DNA of 64,000 nucleotides from Flavobacterium pectinovorum (GTDB lineage: Bacteria > Bacteroidota > Bacteroidia > Flavobacteriales > Flavobacteriaceae): assembly GCF_022802975.1 (NCBI RefSeq), contig NZ_JAFEVZ010000003.1:186001-250000 (forward strand). The letters are read 5' to 3'. The notes under the pieces were generated by a model. The model had not been told where the DNA came from, made no database searches, and worked only from the letters and a program-made list of their open reading frames with translations. Position 1 is the stretch's first letter. The number at the start of each line of letters is the position of its first letter. This document shows positions 42,712 to 52,550 of this stretch, one piece after another. The position numbers were made by a program, and so were the translations under genes.

Positions 42712-45700
42712 CTAGTTAAACGTATAACGAATACCAGTTTGCATTTGCCATCTTGATGAATTAACACCTACATCATCTGCCTGATCAATTGTTTTAGCAG
42801 TAGCTGGGTTATAATTAAAAGATGGTGTAGTTGCACCTGGCACATTAACTTGCGTAAGTAATGCAACCTGATCAAATGTTGCAAAATATCTTTTACCCCA
42901 ATCTTTATTTAAAAGGTTGGTGAAGTTAAAAATATCGGCTGTTAATTCGATAGTATGTTTCTTTTTACCAATAGTAAGTGTAAATTCCTGAGCAAATTTT
43001 AAATCGACAACATGAGAGGTTTTCAAACGATCTCCGTTACGTTCTGCATAATTTCCTTTTCTGCCTCTTAAGTACTCATTACCTTCAATAAAAGCACTTA
43101 ACGCATCCCATTGTTCCTGTGGTGACATAGGATTTGCCGGAGTAGTAACTAAATTAATATCCGTTTGTTTGGCTGGAACATAAATTAATGCTGAATTTGA
43201 AAAAGTATCCTGTAATAAACGACCATTATCATTATAAACATAGCTTATTGGTGTTCCTTGTGCACCTTCATAGAATACTCCAAGTCTTGATTTAGTAAAG
43301 TTATTCCATTTAAAAGTTGCATTACCATTAGCAATAACTCTTCTTCCCGGATCAAAATCAGATCTTGAAAGACCTAAATAATTAGCTCCATTAACTGATT
43401 CAGTATTATTCCATTGTGAACTGTTTTGTGAAGAAGTAGCATCCATAATGGTAGTTGATTTACCATAAGAATAAGTTCCTGAAATGTTTCCGTCAATAAA
43501 ATCAGATCTGAAGTTTTTAGTTAATGTAAAAGCAAGATTGTATGATTTTCCTTCACTTGTATTTGAACCTAAATAAACCCCTAAATAAGCAGGGTCAGGT
43601 CTGCTGTTTCCATTGTAATATGGCCTTGGATCTGCTCCTTGCCAATTACCTTGCACAGAACGGATATTCAAATTCTCATATTTAACAGCACTGATATTAT
43701 CATTATAAGTAATCTCAGGTGTAAAAACAAAACCAAACGGTAATTTTTGATCTACAGCAAAACTTGCTTTAAATACTTGAGGAAGTTTAAAATCTTTGGC
43801 GAATAAATCAATATTTCCACCTTTACCTCCTGTACCCGGTCTAGCATACGATGCAGGTAACTGATCGATCTGACTACCTACACTTGGATTTGGATTAAAA
43901 GTTGGCATACCAGTAGGACTTGTTATAGAAACCGCTCCGTTAGTAAGACCGTTGTTATTATAAGTTCCTCCTGGCCATACCAATGGTAATCTTGAAGTAA
44001 ATATCCCCACACCACCTCTAAATTGAGTAGAATGTTTTCCGTTTAAGTCGTAATTAAACCCTAGACGTGGTGCCACGTGTGCTGAAGTTTTAATAGCTTG
44101 TCCTACTTTTGCACCTTGCAAGTTTTTACCTGCGGCTTCTAAAATTGCTATAGTCCTGTTATTAAAATCATCATTTACAGGTCCGTCTTCCCATACCGGA
44201 ATGTCAACTCTGATTCCATAAGAAAGTTTGAAATTATTCGTTATTTTCATCTCATTCTGAACATAAAATCCAAATTGTTTTGTTCCAAATTCAGCAGCTC
44301 CTTGTGAGTTATCTCCTTCACCTCCGATTAAAGAGTAATTCATTTGAAACCTGTTTGGTTTTGCATCGTCTAGAAAATGCTGAAAAGTACTAAATCTGTA
44401 AGATCCAAAATTATTATTAAAGAAAACATTTTTCGATTGTGAAAACTCATTATGAGTACCAATTGTTATTTTATTAATACCTGAATTGATTTCAAAATTA
44501 TCAGTAATAGTCAATGTTTTTTGAGTCAGGAAATTTGCTGTTGATGAACCGTCAGCACCAAAAAAAATACTTTGATTATTAGATCCATCTTGAATCTGAA
44601 CAGTTGGAAATGGACTACCAAACACACCTCTGTCGTCAAGAACGTCAGTATAGGCAACTACTAAATTATTAGAAAATTTATTTCCAAATCTTGAGTTTAA
44701 CTCTAAAGCTGTTGAATTAGTTGTAGAATTAAACAATTGACTTCCGTTAATAAAATTTATCGCAGTAGCAGATGATCTGTTTGGAGCAAAATTCTCCGCT
44801 TTAACATAACTGTGCTTCAAAGATAATTTATGGTTATCATTGATATTCCAGTCTATTTTAGCAATTAACTTATCACTTACAAGAGTTCTTGTGTTGTTAT
44901 TAAAAGAACCCGGATTATATCCATATCCTTCCAATTTAGTCAACAACTCTCCTAATCTGTTCGCAGACAAACCTGTATAAGTTGACAAGTTAAAAGGCTG
45001 TGGTGTTTCGTTATCCTGACGCTCGTAATTTATAAAATAAAATAATTTATCCTGAATTATAGCACCTCCCGCACGAACACCATAAGTTTGCGCAGAAAAA
45101 TCAGCTAATTTTTGTCTTCCCTCTGTTCCTGCTAATGAAGGAGGCGTTTTTCCTGCTAAAGACTCATTTCTGTTAAAATAATAAGCAGATCCTTCAAAAT
45201 TATTAGTTCCTGAACGGGTAATAGCACTAATTGCTCCACCAGCAAAACCTGAAAGCTTCACATCATAAGGGGCAACACTAACCTGAAATTGCTCGATTGC
45301 ATCAACAGAAATAGGGCTAACTCCTGTTTGCCCTCCATTTGTACCGTTTGAAGCCAATCCAAATACATCATTACTTACAGCTCCATCAATATAAATTGCA
45401 TTGAATCTGTTGTTTTGCCCTCCAATTGACAATACATCGTCATTTCTTAATTGAGCTGAAGGCGTTAATCTTGCAAAATCTGAAATATTTCTTGACAAAG
45501 ATGGCAAGGCTTTAATTTTATCAGAATTGATTACAGTCTGAGCTCCTGTTCTTTGCGAATTGAAAGTATTATCTCTTGTTGCTGTTACCACAACTTCCTG
45601 CAATTCATTAGATTCTTCTTGCAGAACAACTTTAAAATCTTTTGAATCTCCTAATTGAAGATACACTCCATTGTCTTCAAAAGGTTTGAATCCAATAAAA

Positions 45701-45951
45701 GTAATAACAATCTTGTAAGGACCACCAACTCTCATGTTTGAGATACTGAAACTACCAGTATAATCTGTTGATGCAGTGTAACGGGTACCCGATGGTGTGT
45801 GTACCGCAAGGATAGATGCTCCAGGTAAAGATTGGGAATCTTTATCATAAACATTACCCCTAATAGAAGAGGTGGTGTTACCTTGCGCATAAATATCTCC
45901 TGCATAAATAAATGCTAAAAGCATTAAGAGAAACTTTGACAATTTTTTCAT
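42712..45951 (-). CDS. TonB-dependent receptor, Oar-like
   Basis: 1079 residues: signal peptide MKKLSKFLLMLLAFIYAGDIYAQ, a carboxypeptidase-regulatory-like domain (about residues 27-110, SSIRGNVYDKDSQSLPGASI), the plug (LQEVVVTATRDNTFNSQRTG...) and a large beta-barrel ending WQMQTGIRYTFN. The barrel contains YVQNEMKITNNFKLSYGIRVDIP, typical of the Oar group that lacks a SusD partner. Oar in Myxococcus exports or imports proteinaceous material; substrate here unknown. No TonB box was searched. Monocistronic, with its own promoter and terminator. Confidence 0.92.
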   Translation of the reverse strand: MKKLSKFLLMLLAFIYAGDIYAQGNTTSSIRGNVYDKDSQSLPGASILAVHTPSGTRYTASTDYTGSFSISNMRVGGPYKIVITFIGFKPFEDNGVYLQLGDSKDFKVVLQEESNELQEVVVTATRDNTFNSQRTGAQTVINSDKIKALPSLSRNISDFARLTPSAQLRNDDVLSIGGQNNRFNAIYIDGAVSNDVFGLASNGTNGGQTGVSPISVDAIEQFQVSVAPYDVKLSGFAGGAISAITRSGTNNFEGSAYYFNRNESLAGKTPPSLAGTEGRQKLADFSAQTYGVRAGGAIIQDKLFYFINYERQDNETPQPFNLSTYTGLSANRLGELLTKLEGYGYNPGSFNNNTRTLVSDKLIAKIDWNINDNHKLSLKHSYVKAENFAPNRSSATAINFINGSQLFNSTTNSTALELNSRFGNKFSNNLVVAYTDVLDDRGVFGSPFPTVQIQDGSNNQSIFFGADGSSTANFLTQKTLTITDNFEINSGINKITIGTHNEFSQSKNVFFNNNFGSYRFSTFQHFLDDAKPNRFQMNYSLIGGEGDNSQGAAEFGTKQFGFYVQNEMKITNNFKLSYGIRVDIPVWEDGPVNDDFNNRTIAILEAAGKNLQGAKVGQAIKTSAHVAPRLGFNYDLNGKHSTQFRGGVGIFTSRLPLVWPGGTYNNNGLTNGAVSITSPTGMPTFNPNPSVGSQIDQLPASYARPGTGGKGGNIDLFAKDFKLPQVFKASFAVDQKLPFGFVFTPEITYNDNISAVKYENLNIRSVQGNWQGADPRPYYNGNSRPDPAYLGVYLGSNTSEGKSYNLAFTLTKNFRSDFIDGNISGTYSYGKSTTIMDATSSQNSSQWNNTESVNGANYLGLSRSDFDPGRRVIANGNATFKWNNFTKSRLGVFYEGAQGTPISYVYNDNGRLLQDTFSNSALIYVPAKQTDINLVTTPANPMSPQEQWDALSAFIEGNEYLRGRKGNYAERNGDRLKTSHVVDLKFAQEFTLTIGKKKHTIELTADIFNFTNLLNKDWGKRYFATFDQVALLTQVNVPGATTPSFNYNPATAKTIDQADDVGVNSSRWQMQTGIRYTFN

Positions 45952-45974
45952 CTGTTTTTGTTATTTGTTTTTGG

Positions 45975-45982
45975 CAAAATTA
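45975..45982 (-). promoter_or_regulatory. -7 element TAATTTTG of the TonB receptor
   Basis: Exact TAnnTTTG match on the minus strand, 24 nt before the start codon; no convincing -33 element was identified. Confidence 0.45.
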
Positions 45983-46205
45983 TAACAAATTAATCAGATA
46001 ATGTTATCGAAATGTTAAGAAAAGCAAGTTTTACGCATACTGTTGAGCATTAAAATGATTTTATCTATAAATGATAAATAAAATATAATTTTTTAATTTA
46101 ATATATATTTTTTTTATTAAAATCATAATAATAATTCCGCATCAGCTCCATACAGAAGCAATAATAATCGGGTTTTGTAAGAATTTTTAAGAATTTGTAA
46201 CAAAA

Positions 46206-46237
46206 AAACGCCATAATTTTCAAAAATCATGGCGTTT
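46206..46237 (-). terminator. Terminator of pgi
   Basis: AAACGCCAT (46206-46214) with ATGGCGTTT (46229-46237), followed on the minus strand by a T run. Confidence 0.85.
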
Positions 46238-46261
46238 CAATTTTTAACAATATGAAAGATA

Positions 46262-47905
46262 TTATTTTTTGCTTAAGAAATGATTAAGCAAAAATGAAGT
46301 TGAACTATCGTGCGTTTTTACTGTCTTTGTATTGATTTCTTCCAAAATAGAATTTGCCAGTTGTTTACCTAATTCTACTCCCCATTGGTCAAAACTAAAA
46401 ATATTCCAAATTACTCCCTGAACAAAAATCTTGTGTTCGTATAAAGCAATCAAAGAACCCAGGCTTTTAGGAGTCAGTTTTTCAATCAGGATTGTATTGG
46501 TTGGTTTGTTACCTGTAAAAACTTTAAAAGGCAATAAGTAAGCTGCTTTTTCTTCCGAAAGACCCTGTTTGTCAAACTCAGCCTGAACCTGTGCAGCCGT
46601 TTTTCCATTTAATAAAGCTTCTGTCTGAGCAAAAAAGTTAGACATCAATTTATCATGATGATCTTCGTTTCCGTATAATGGTTTTATGAATCCAATGAAA
46701 TCTGTCGGAATCAATTTTGTTCCCTGGTGAATTAATTGAAAAAAGGCGTGTTGCGAATTTGTCCCAGGTTCTCCCCAAATGATGGTTCCGGTTTGGTAAT
46801 TAACTGGTTTTCCGTCACGTCCAACACTTTTTCCGTTACTTTCCATGGTTGCCTGCTGCAGGTATGGAGCTAATTTTTGTAAATATTGCGTGTATGGAAT
46901 CAAAGCTTCACTTTCGGCTCCATAAAAATTATTATACCAAACACTTAATAAAGCTAAAATTACCGGAATATTTTGATCAAATTCTGCCAATTTGAAATGT
47001 TCGTCCATTTCGTTGGCGCCTTTCAATAAATCATTATAATTATCAAAACCAATGGCTAAAGCAATACTCAAACCAACAGCACTCCATAAAGAGAATCTTC
47101 CTCCAACCCAGTCCCACATCGGAAAAACATTATCAGGGTTAATTCCGAACTCGGTTACTTTTTGAATATTAGTAGAAACTGCCACAAAATGTTTGGCTAT
47201 GTCTTCCTGAGAAGCCGATTTCAAAAACCATTCTTTTATAGTTTCAGAATTTGAAAGTGTTTCCTGAGTTGTAAATGTTTTAGAAACAATTAAAAATAAT
47301 GTGGTTTCAGGATTTAATTTTTTAATCACTTCATTAACGTGGTCTCCGTCAACATTCGAAACGAAATGTACATTCAAGTGATTTTTATAAAACTGCAAGG
47401 CTTCCACAGCCATTACCGGACCAAGATCAGAACCTCCAATACCAATATTTACAATATCCGTAAACGCTTTTCCGGTATATCCTTTTCTCTCTCCCGAAAT
47501 TACTTCGTTTGTAAAGCTTTTAATTTTATTTTTTACTTCGTAAACTTCCGGAATTACATTTTCTCCGTCTACTTTTATAACGGCAGATTCCGGTGCACGT
47601 AAAGCAGTATGTAAAACCGCTCTGTTTTCTGTCTGATTGATGATTTCTCCTCCGAAATATTGAGCAATAGCACTTTTTAATTCAATTGAATTTGCCAGTT
47701 CTAACAAAAGCGAAATGGTTTCCTCACTGATATTATTTTTAGAATAATCTACTAAAAAGTCATTCCATTGCAAATTGAATTTTTCTACACGTGCATTATC
47801 TTTTTCAAACAATTCCTGTATTGTAGTTTGCTGAATTGCACTAAAGTGGTTTTGAAGATTTTTCCACGCTTCAGTCCCGGTTGGGTTTGTTGTGTTTAAA
47901 GCCAT
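46262..47905 (-). CDS. pgi: Glucose-6-phosphate isomerase
   Basis: 547 residues, the usual length. Interconverts glucose 6-phosphate and fructose 6-phosphate. [55 protein letters not shown] (signature 1) and the C-terminal [15 protein letters not shown] (signature 2) are all present; the catalytic Glu and His regions ([29 protein letters not shown]) are intact. A GAAAACGTTTT palindrome shared with gdhA lies about 95 nt upstream. Confidence 0.97.
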   Translation of the reverse strand: MALNTTNPTGTEAWKNLQNHFSAIQQTTIQELFEKDNARVEKFNLQWNDFLVDYSKNNISEETISLLLELANSIELKSAIAQYFGGEIINQTENRAVLHTALRAPESAVIKVDGENVIPEVYEVKNKIKSFTNEVISGERKGYTGKAFTDIVNIGIGGSDLGPVMAVEALQFYKNHLNVHFVSNVDGDHVNEVIKKLNPETTLFLIVSKTFTTQETLSNSETIKEWFLKSASQEDIAKHFVAVSTNIQKVTEFGINPDNVFPMWDWVGGRFSLWSAVGLSIALAIGFDNYNDLLKGANEMDEHFKLAEFDQNIPVILALLSVWYNNFYGAESEALIPYTQYLQKLAPYLQQATMESNGKSVGRDGKPVNYQTGTIIWGEPGTNSQHAFFQLIHQGTKLIPTDFIGFIKPLYGNEDHHDKLMSNFFAQTEALLNGKTAAQVQAEFDKQGLSEEKAAYLLPFKVFTGNKPTNTILIEKLTPKSLGSLIALYEHKIFVQGVIWNIFSFDQWGVELGKQLANSILEEINTKTVKTHDSSTSFLLNHFLSKK

Positions 47906-47998
47906 TTTTATAAAATTGTAGTTTTTTTTAGAAACACAAAAATACTGAAATTAGTTTTTAATAACTGAGGGCTTTGCAATTATATAACAATTAGTTAC

Positions 47999-48010
47999 GA
48001 AAACGTTTTA
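47999..48010. promoter_or_regulatory. Palindrome upstream of pgi
   Basis: GAAAACGTTTTA, an 11/12 match to the perfect palindrome GAAAACGTTTTC near the gdhA start site (17015-17026). A weak TATAATTG -7-like element lies between it and the pgi start. Confidence 0.35.
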
Positions 48011-48047
48011 TGTTTTTATTGGTTCAATAATTATAAAACATATTCTG

Positions 48048-48419
48048 CTATAATATTATTCTAAAATTTTTATCTGTACCCAGCAAAACTACCGTAAGAA
48101 TGCACATTATTAAAGAATTATAAAAATGACTATATTCTTTATGAGCCATATGAGTAGTAAATGCACCAACTGCAAATGGGAATAAGAATACTATTCCGGC
48201 ATTTTTATATTGTGGCTTAAATATTCCAATCACAATGAGTATTACCCCTAATAATTCTAAAACTCCAATTGAAATCGTCCAGATTTTATTAAACCCCAAA
48301 GAATTCATACTTTGCATCATGGATTTTTTTTGAAATACTTTAAAAAGCGATGCATAACCAAATACATACAGGTAATAAGCATAACTTAACCAGTGAATAA
48401 CCATTTTAATTGTTTCCAT
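48048..48419 (-). CDS. DoxX-family membrane protein
   Basis: 123 residues with four membrane segments, starting IKMVIHWLSYAYYLYVFGYA. The pattern ASLFKVFQKKSMMQSMNSLGF and ISIGVLELLGVILIVIGIF match the DoxX/DoxX-like family. Members serve as quinone- or redox-related membrane subunits, but most are uncharacterised. Divergent from an HxlR regulator with an intervening operator-like palindrome, so probably controlled by it, perhaps in response to electrophiles. Confidence 0.88.
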   Translation of the reverse strand: METIKMVIHWLSYAYYLYVFGYASLFKVFQKKSMMQSMNSLGFNKIWTISIGVLELLGVILIVIGIFKPQYKNAGIVFLFPFAVGAFTTHMAHKEYSHFYNSLIMCILTVVLLGTDKNFRIIL

Positions 48420-48490
48420 TTTTATATATTTTTATTACCGCAAATATCTTTATTAAGTAACAATAATAGGTACACATACATAATTGTATG

Positions 48491-48508
48491 GTACTAACAA
48501 AATAGTAC
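48491..48508. promoter_or_regulatory. Operator-like palindrome of the HxlR regulator
   Basis: GTACTA/6 nt/TAGTAC (48491-48496 and 48503-48508), immediately before the chosen hxlR start codon (48511). Dimeric HxlR regulators such as YodB bind TACT-n-AGTA sites, so this is a plausible autoregulatory operator. Confidence 0.55.
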
Positions 48509-48510
48509 GT

Positions 48511-48867
48511 ATGAATATTAGAAAAGAAAACTCCACCAATAACATAAATGAAATCTACTGGAAGGAAAACTGCGGGATAGGTTTTACATTATCATTAATT
48601 GGAGGCAGATGGAAAATTAACATCCTGTCCTATCTTCTAAATGAAGAAAAACTAAGATATAGTGAATTAAAAAACAGGCTGATTGGTATTTCGGAACGCA
48701 TGTTAATTTTAAAACTCAAGGAATTAGAACAAGATAAACTGATAAACAGAATTGTACATCCTGAAGTACCTCCAAAAGTGGAATACGAACTGACGGAACT
48801 TGGTCAGTCCTTTAGAGAGATATTAATTTTAATGGATAAATGGGGCGAAAAAAATTTGAAGAAGTAA
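48511..48867 (+). CDS. HxlR-family transcriptional regulator
   Basis: 118 residues. The winged-helix pattern of the family is complete: ENCGIGFTLSLIGGRWKINI, LSYLLNEEKLRYSELKNRLI, GISERMLILKLKELEQDKLI and VPPKVEYELTELGQSF. The cysteine in ENCGIG corresponds to the redox-sensing Cys of YodB/HypR-type members. The start at 48511 places the palindrome outside the coding region; an upstream ATG at 48484 would translate through it. Divergent from doxX. Confidence 0.9.
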   Translation: MNIRKENSTNNINEIYWKENCGIGFTLSLIGGRWKINILSYLLNEEKLRYSELKNRLIGISERMLILKLKELEQDKLINRIVHPEVPPKVEYELTELGQSFREILILMDKWGEKNLKK

Positions 48868-48892
48868 TTAAAAAAGGCAAAAAAATCTCCAT

Positions 48893-49513
48893 TTACCAAA
48901 TCTTCCACCACGGCTTTTTATTAATTTCTATTATCTTTTTATCCTTGTTGATTTCAATCCTTTTTGGTTCTTCCAATTTTATAGTTGCATCATCAAAAAA
49001 CAGTTCGCCATGATCATTCATTCCGATTGGTGATTTTATCCTTTCTTTCCAGTTTTCAGTTTGTAATTCCAAAATTAAAGGAGCATTGATTTTGGAACTA
49101 AATTTTTGTCTGGCTTTGTCCGTTATTTCTTCTTCGATATTAGAAGTTGAATTTTTAAAAAGTGAAAGTGAATTATCGGGAATATGAAGTAAAAAAACCT
49201 GTGTTTTAGTATTGATTTTTTGAATATCCAAAACTTTAAAAAATGTAATCTCATCCAAAAGAAAATGCCCGATTTTAGCTGAATCAGGATTGAATTTAGA
49301 CAAATCTTTTGCATTAGCACTTGCGATTAAATATCTAAAATTCCCTGACAGGCCACCGCCAATAGAAGTCATATCAGTAAAGCCTTTTTCTTTGATTATT
49401 TGTCCAACTTTGTATTTTTCAATTAAGTTGTCAGCCAAATCAGTATCCCGGTAAAATAGTTTTAAATCTGAAAAAGTCTCATCAAGAGTTTCTTTAATGC
49501 GTTTGTTTTTCAT
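48893..49513 (-). CDS. Conserved protein of unknown function
   Basis: 206 residues, no signal peptide and no membrane segment. Begins MKNKRIKETLDETFSDLKLFY and has a glycine-rich turn TSIGGGLSGNFRYLIASANA (about residues 47-66), a central beta-rich part and a basic tail ending KKPWWKIW. I do not recognise the family. It is followed upstream on the same strand by the M23 peptidase gene (gap 23 nt), so it may be the last gene of that unit. Confidence 0.75.
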   Translation of the reverse strand: MKNKRIKETLDETFSDLKLFYRDTDLADNLIEKYKVGQIIKEKGFTDMTSIGGGLSGNFRYLIASANAKDLSKFNPDSAKIGHFLLDEITFFKVLDIQKINTKTQVFLLHIPDNSLSLFKNSTSNIEEEITDKARQKFSSKINAPLILELQTENWKERIKSPIGMNDHGELFFDDATIKLEEPKRIEINKDKKIIEINKKPWWKIW

Positions 49514-49536
49514 GTTTCTACTATTTTTTAGAAATA

Positions 49537-50757
49537 CTACAGATTCCCAATACTATCCAGTTCTCTTTTTAAAGGCTCAATTTCTTTAAAGAAACGCTCT
49601 TTGTAATTACCCGTAAGTGATTCTCCGGTTGGCAAATTAAGTCGGAGTGCATCTACCTGAATGCCATTTTTCCAGAATCTGTAACAAACATGAGGACCGG
49701 AAGCTAATCCTGTACTTCCAACAAGTCCTATGGTTTGTCCTTGTGTGACACGCTGCCCACGACGAACCAAAATTTTAGACATGTGCAGATATTGAGTAGA
49801 ATAAGTCCCGTTGTGTTTCACTTTTACAAAATTTCCGTTTCCGGCAGTGTAACCTGTTTGTTCAACTACTCCGGAAGCTGTTGTCGAAATAGGAGTTCCT
49901 CTTGGAGCTGCATAATCTGTTCCTTTGTGAGCTTTCCATCTGTGCTGCACCGGATGAAACCTGTTCATGGTGAATCTTGAAGTGATTCTACTGAATTTTA
50001 TTGGCGTTTTTAAGAAGAAATTTTTCAGTGTTTTTCCTTCATCATCATAATATTCAATTTTTCCGGAAAGGGTATCTTTTTCAAACGGAAAAGCGTAAAC
50101 GATTTTTCCTTTGTATTCAAAAAAGGCAGCCTGAAGATCTTCTACACCGTCGTAAGTTTTACCATTGATGAAACGTTCGGTAAAAATTAATCCGTAACGA
50201 TCTCCTTTTTTAAGTTTAAAGAAATCAATCGACCATGAAAATACTTTTGTAATTCGGCTGGCAAGGGCAGCTTCGACACTATTATTTCCTAATGTTTCAG
50301 ATAACGAACTTTTTAAAACTCCGCCTATTATTTTTCTTTTTAATGTAACCGGTTTTACTTTTTTGTAAGCAGTCGCAACACTATCCCTAAAATCTACAAC
50401 GTAATACGTAAGTGCATCAGGCTGATAAATAAAAACCTGCAATTTATTGGTTTTATTTTTTGACCGAAGAATAGTATAAGGTTTATTGTAACGAATGGTT
50501 CTTACATTAAAAGAATCTTTTACCTGTTCAACAATATCATAAACCTGCTTTTCTCCAATATTTTGACTTTGAATAATTGATCCGAAAGAATCTCCTTTTT
50601 TTATAGTATCCTGAACAACATTATAATCATTGTAATTAAATCCAAATTCTACCTTTTTAGCTTTTGGTTTACTAATTTTAGTTTCAACTTTCTCTTCTGA
50701 TTTATTACACGAAATTATTGAAAATAAGACAATTATAATTACGAATACTTTTTTCAA
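49537..50757 (-). CDS. M23 peptidase (LytM-type) lipoprotein
   Basis: 406 residues: lipoprotein signal MKKVFVIIIVLFSIISC (Cys17), a LysM/OapA-like region (IKKGDSFGSIIQSQNIG) and a C-terminal M23 domain. The domain shows HKGTDYAAPRGTPI (first zinc ligands H and D), YLHMSKILVRRGQRV and GLASGPHVCYRFWKNG (HxH-type ligand region, with H followed by Cys at the second position). It cleaves or senses peptidoglycan cross-bridges. Third gene of a minus-strand unit with DUF3108 and kynA. Confidence 0.9.
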   Translation of the reverse strand: MKKVFVIIIVLFSIISCNKSEEKVETKISKPKAKKVEFGFNYNDYNVVQDTIKKGDSFGSIIQSQNIGEKQVYDIVEQVKDSFNVRTIRYNKPYTILRSKNKTNKLQVFIYQPDALTYYVVDFRDSVATAYKKVKPVTLKRKIIGGVLKSSLSETLGNNSVEAALASRITKVFSWSIDFFKLKKGDRYGLIFTERFINGKTYDGVEDLQAAFFEYKGKIVYAFPFEKDTLSGKIEYYDDEGKTLKNFFLKTPIKFSRITSRFTMNRFHPVQHRWKAHKGTDYAAPRGTPISTTASGVVEQTGYTAGNGNFVKVKHNGTYSTQYLHMSKILVRRGQRVTQGQTIGLVGSTGLASGPHVCYRFWKNGIQVDALRLNLPTGESLTGNYKERFFKEIEPLKRELDSIGNL

Positions 50758-50778
50758 ACTTTTATTTTTTTTAGAAAA

Positions 50779-51720
50779 CTAAGCTGTTTGCTCATTTCCC
50801 CAATTGGACAATTCTTCTTCGGTCCACAATTTAGGAAAAAAGATGCGTCTTTGGTATTTTGGATGCATATATTTTTGCCAGTCGCTTCCACCGGTTGCTT
50901 CTCCGTTTCCTTTTCCGCTTTCTAAAATATATTTTATGGCTGTATTTAAATGCTGCATTACCCAGGTTATGTTTACGGTATGATCATAATGACGCATCGC
51001 CAGAATCAACTCCGGATTATGCTGATCCTCTTCGGGTAACTGAGTAAATTTTTGCCAGATATTTTTAGTTTTAAACTCTGACATTTGACGTAAAAACTGT
51101 CCTTTATATTTCTTTTCGAATTCATTCAGCAAAAAGGATTTTTCACCTGTTTGATAGTCCTTACCAGCGGCCTGCCAATATAAATGTTCGAAAGAAGTTT
51201 CCAGATCGGTGTTTTCATCAAAATTTGCTTTGTATCTTCTGTCTGTCAAGTTGATAACATCTGTTGAAGCAAATTCAATCATTCTGTACTGAGCACTTTG
51301 AAAACCACTTGCAGGTGTCAGTGTATTTCTAAACTTCATGTATTGTTCTACTTCCATTCCGTTTTCCATGATGCTGAATGAATTGGTCAGCATGTCGAAG
51401 TAACGCGTAATTCGTGAAAGTCTTTCACTAAAAAAATCAACCTGAATATTTTCTGTATCAGCAATCTGGTCAATTTCCCACAGGATCATTTTAAAAATTA
51501 ATTCGTTAACCTGATGATACATAATAAAAACCATTTCATCAGGAAGCGTAGTACGTTGAATTTGTAGATTTAAAAGCGCATCCGTTTGGATATAATCCCA
51601 ATACGTAATTGGTTTAGACCAAAGCAACCCTTCAAGCTGAACATCTGTTTTTTGATTTATAGCTTTAAATTTAAGATCAATTTCTTTGAGGATTGATTCA
51701 GAATTATCTGTGGTATTCAT
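50779..51720 (-). CDS. kynA: Tryptophan 2,3-dioxygenase
   Basis: 313 residues. Opens the tryptophan indole ring to N-formylkynurenine using haem and O2. Visible: ITYWDYIQTDALLNLQ, EMVFIMYHQVNELIFKMILW (distal region), MRFRNTLTPASGFQSAQYRM-type sequence (here MKFRNTLTPASGFQSAQYRM), RHYDHTVNITWVMQHLNTA and GTGG-like ATGGSDWQKYMHPKYQRR. Its ATG overlaps the stop of the DUF3108 gene by one base. The tyrosine-catabolic genes hppD and hmgA lie just upstream. Confidence 0.95.
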   Translation of the reverse strand: MNTTDNSESILKEIDLKFKAINQKTDVQLEGLLWSKPITYWDYIQTDALLNLQIQRTTLPDEMVFIMYHQVNELIFKMILWEIDQIADTENIQVDFFSERLSRITRYFDMLTNSFSIMENGMEVEQYMKFRNTLTPASGFQSAQYRMIEFASTDVINLTDRRYKANFDENTDLETSFEHLYWQAAGKDYQTGEKSFLLNEFEKKYKGQFLRQMSEFKTKNIWQKFTQLPEEDQHNPELILAMRHYDHTVNITWVMQHLNTAIKYILESGKGNGEATGGSDWQKYMHPKYQRRIFFPKLWTEEELSNWGNEQTA

Positions 51721-52490
51721 TATTTTTTTACTTTAAATGGATATTTTAATCCTTTATATTCGTCAATATCTGCCTTAAGCGAACCAACTGCCAACTCCGC
51801 TTTTATCCGAACCGGAACTTTATTATTATCATCTGTTATCCAGAGCGTTACACTTTCTTTTTCTTTAAAAACGCGGCCTGTTTGTACCATAGGCTTAAAA
51901 ACCATGGTTTCAACGGTGCCAAATTTAGTTGTAATATCCTGACGACCTATATATTTTAACTTAAATTTTGTGATCTCGTCATCAAAAAACATATCGATTG
52001 TAATGGCTTCACCCGATTTTAATTTATCGATATTAGGATGGTTTCGCAAATAATAAAAAGACGAAATTATATCCTGCACCTCTTCAGTAACTACAATCGT
52101 TTTTTCAGTTTTTCGTTTATAATCTTTTACTAAAACCCTGTTTTGTGACTGATTAAAAAAACCTTCCTGATTTTTGGTATAACCCCCTTCATTTATTTTT
52201 CGGATATAACGATATGGCTGGCCTGTTTCCCTATCAAAATAGCTTTCGTATAAATCTTCTACTTTAAAGAAAAATTTTGACATACCGGTGGTATAACCCT
52301 TACCTACTGCATGAAAAACTTTTTTATTATTTACTGTAGCGTCTTTAACCTCAAGAGTGGCATAACCTGCATTTACTATTCCGTAATGTATTCTGAATTT
52401 AAAATATTCTCCCACATCAAAAGCATCTTCTTTATAGGTATCAAAGCTTAGTGTAGTGAGAATTAATATGAATAGAGTTAGTTTTTTCAT
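51720..52490 (-). CDS. DUF3108 exported protein
   Basis: 256 residues: a short signal peptide (MKKLTLFILILTTLSFDTYK), then a beta-rich DUF3108 domain with GEYFKFRIHYGIVNAGYATL, FKVEDLYESYFDRETGQPYR, YLRNHPNIDKLKSGEAITID and SVTLWITDDNNKVPVRIKAEL. The family is common in the envelopes of Bacteroidota and Proteobacteria and is of unknown function. Translationally coupled to kynA and then the M23 peptidase. A TATATTTG promoter lies at 52536. Confidence 0.88.
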   Translation of the reverse strand: MKKLTLFILILTTLSFDTYKEDAFDVGEYFKFRIHYGIVNAGYATLEVKDATVNNKKVFHAVGKGYTTGMSKFFFKVEDLYESYFDRETGQPYRYIRKINEGGYTKNQEGFFNQSQNRVLVKDYKRKTEKTIVVTEEVQDIISSFYYLRNHPNIDKLKSGEAITIDMFFDDEITKFKLKYIGRQDITTKFGTVETMVFKPMVQTGRVFKEKESVTLWITDDNNKVPVRIKAELAVGSLKADIDEYKGLKYPFKVKK

Positions 52491-52535
52491 AATAAGACAT
52501 TTACTGTTTATTGGCTATAAACGCAAATTTTATTC

Positions 52536-52543
52536 CAAATATA
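52536..52543 (-). promoter_or_regulatory. -7 element TATATTTG of the DUF3108-kynA-M23 unit
   Basis: Exact TAnnTTTG match on the minus strand, 45 nt before the start at 52490 and downstream of the terminator at 52554-52582. It indicates that the operon starts here and does not depend on the upstream transcript. Confidence 0.55.
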
Positions 52544-52550
52544 CCAAAAC

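Larger units (their letters stand above)
45952..46261. other. 310-nt gap between the TonB receptor and pgi
   Basis: Contains the receptor promoter (45975), an AT-rich stretch without ORF or clear repeat (about 46050-46190) and the pgi terminator (46206-46237). I see nothing else in it. Confidence 0.6.
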
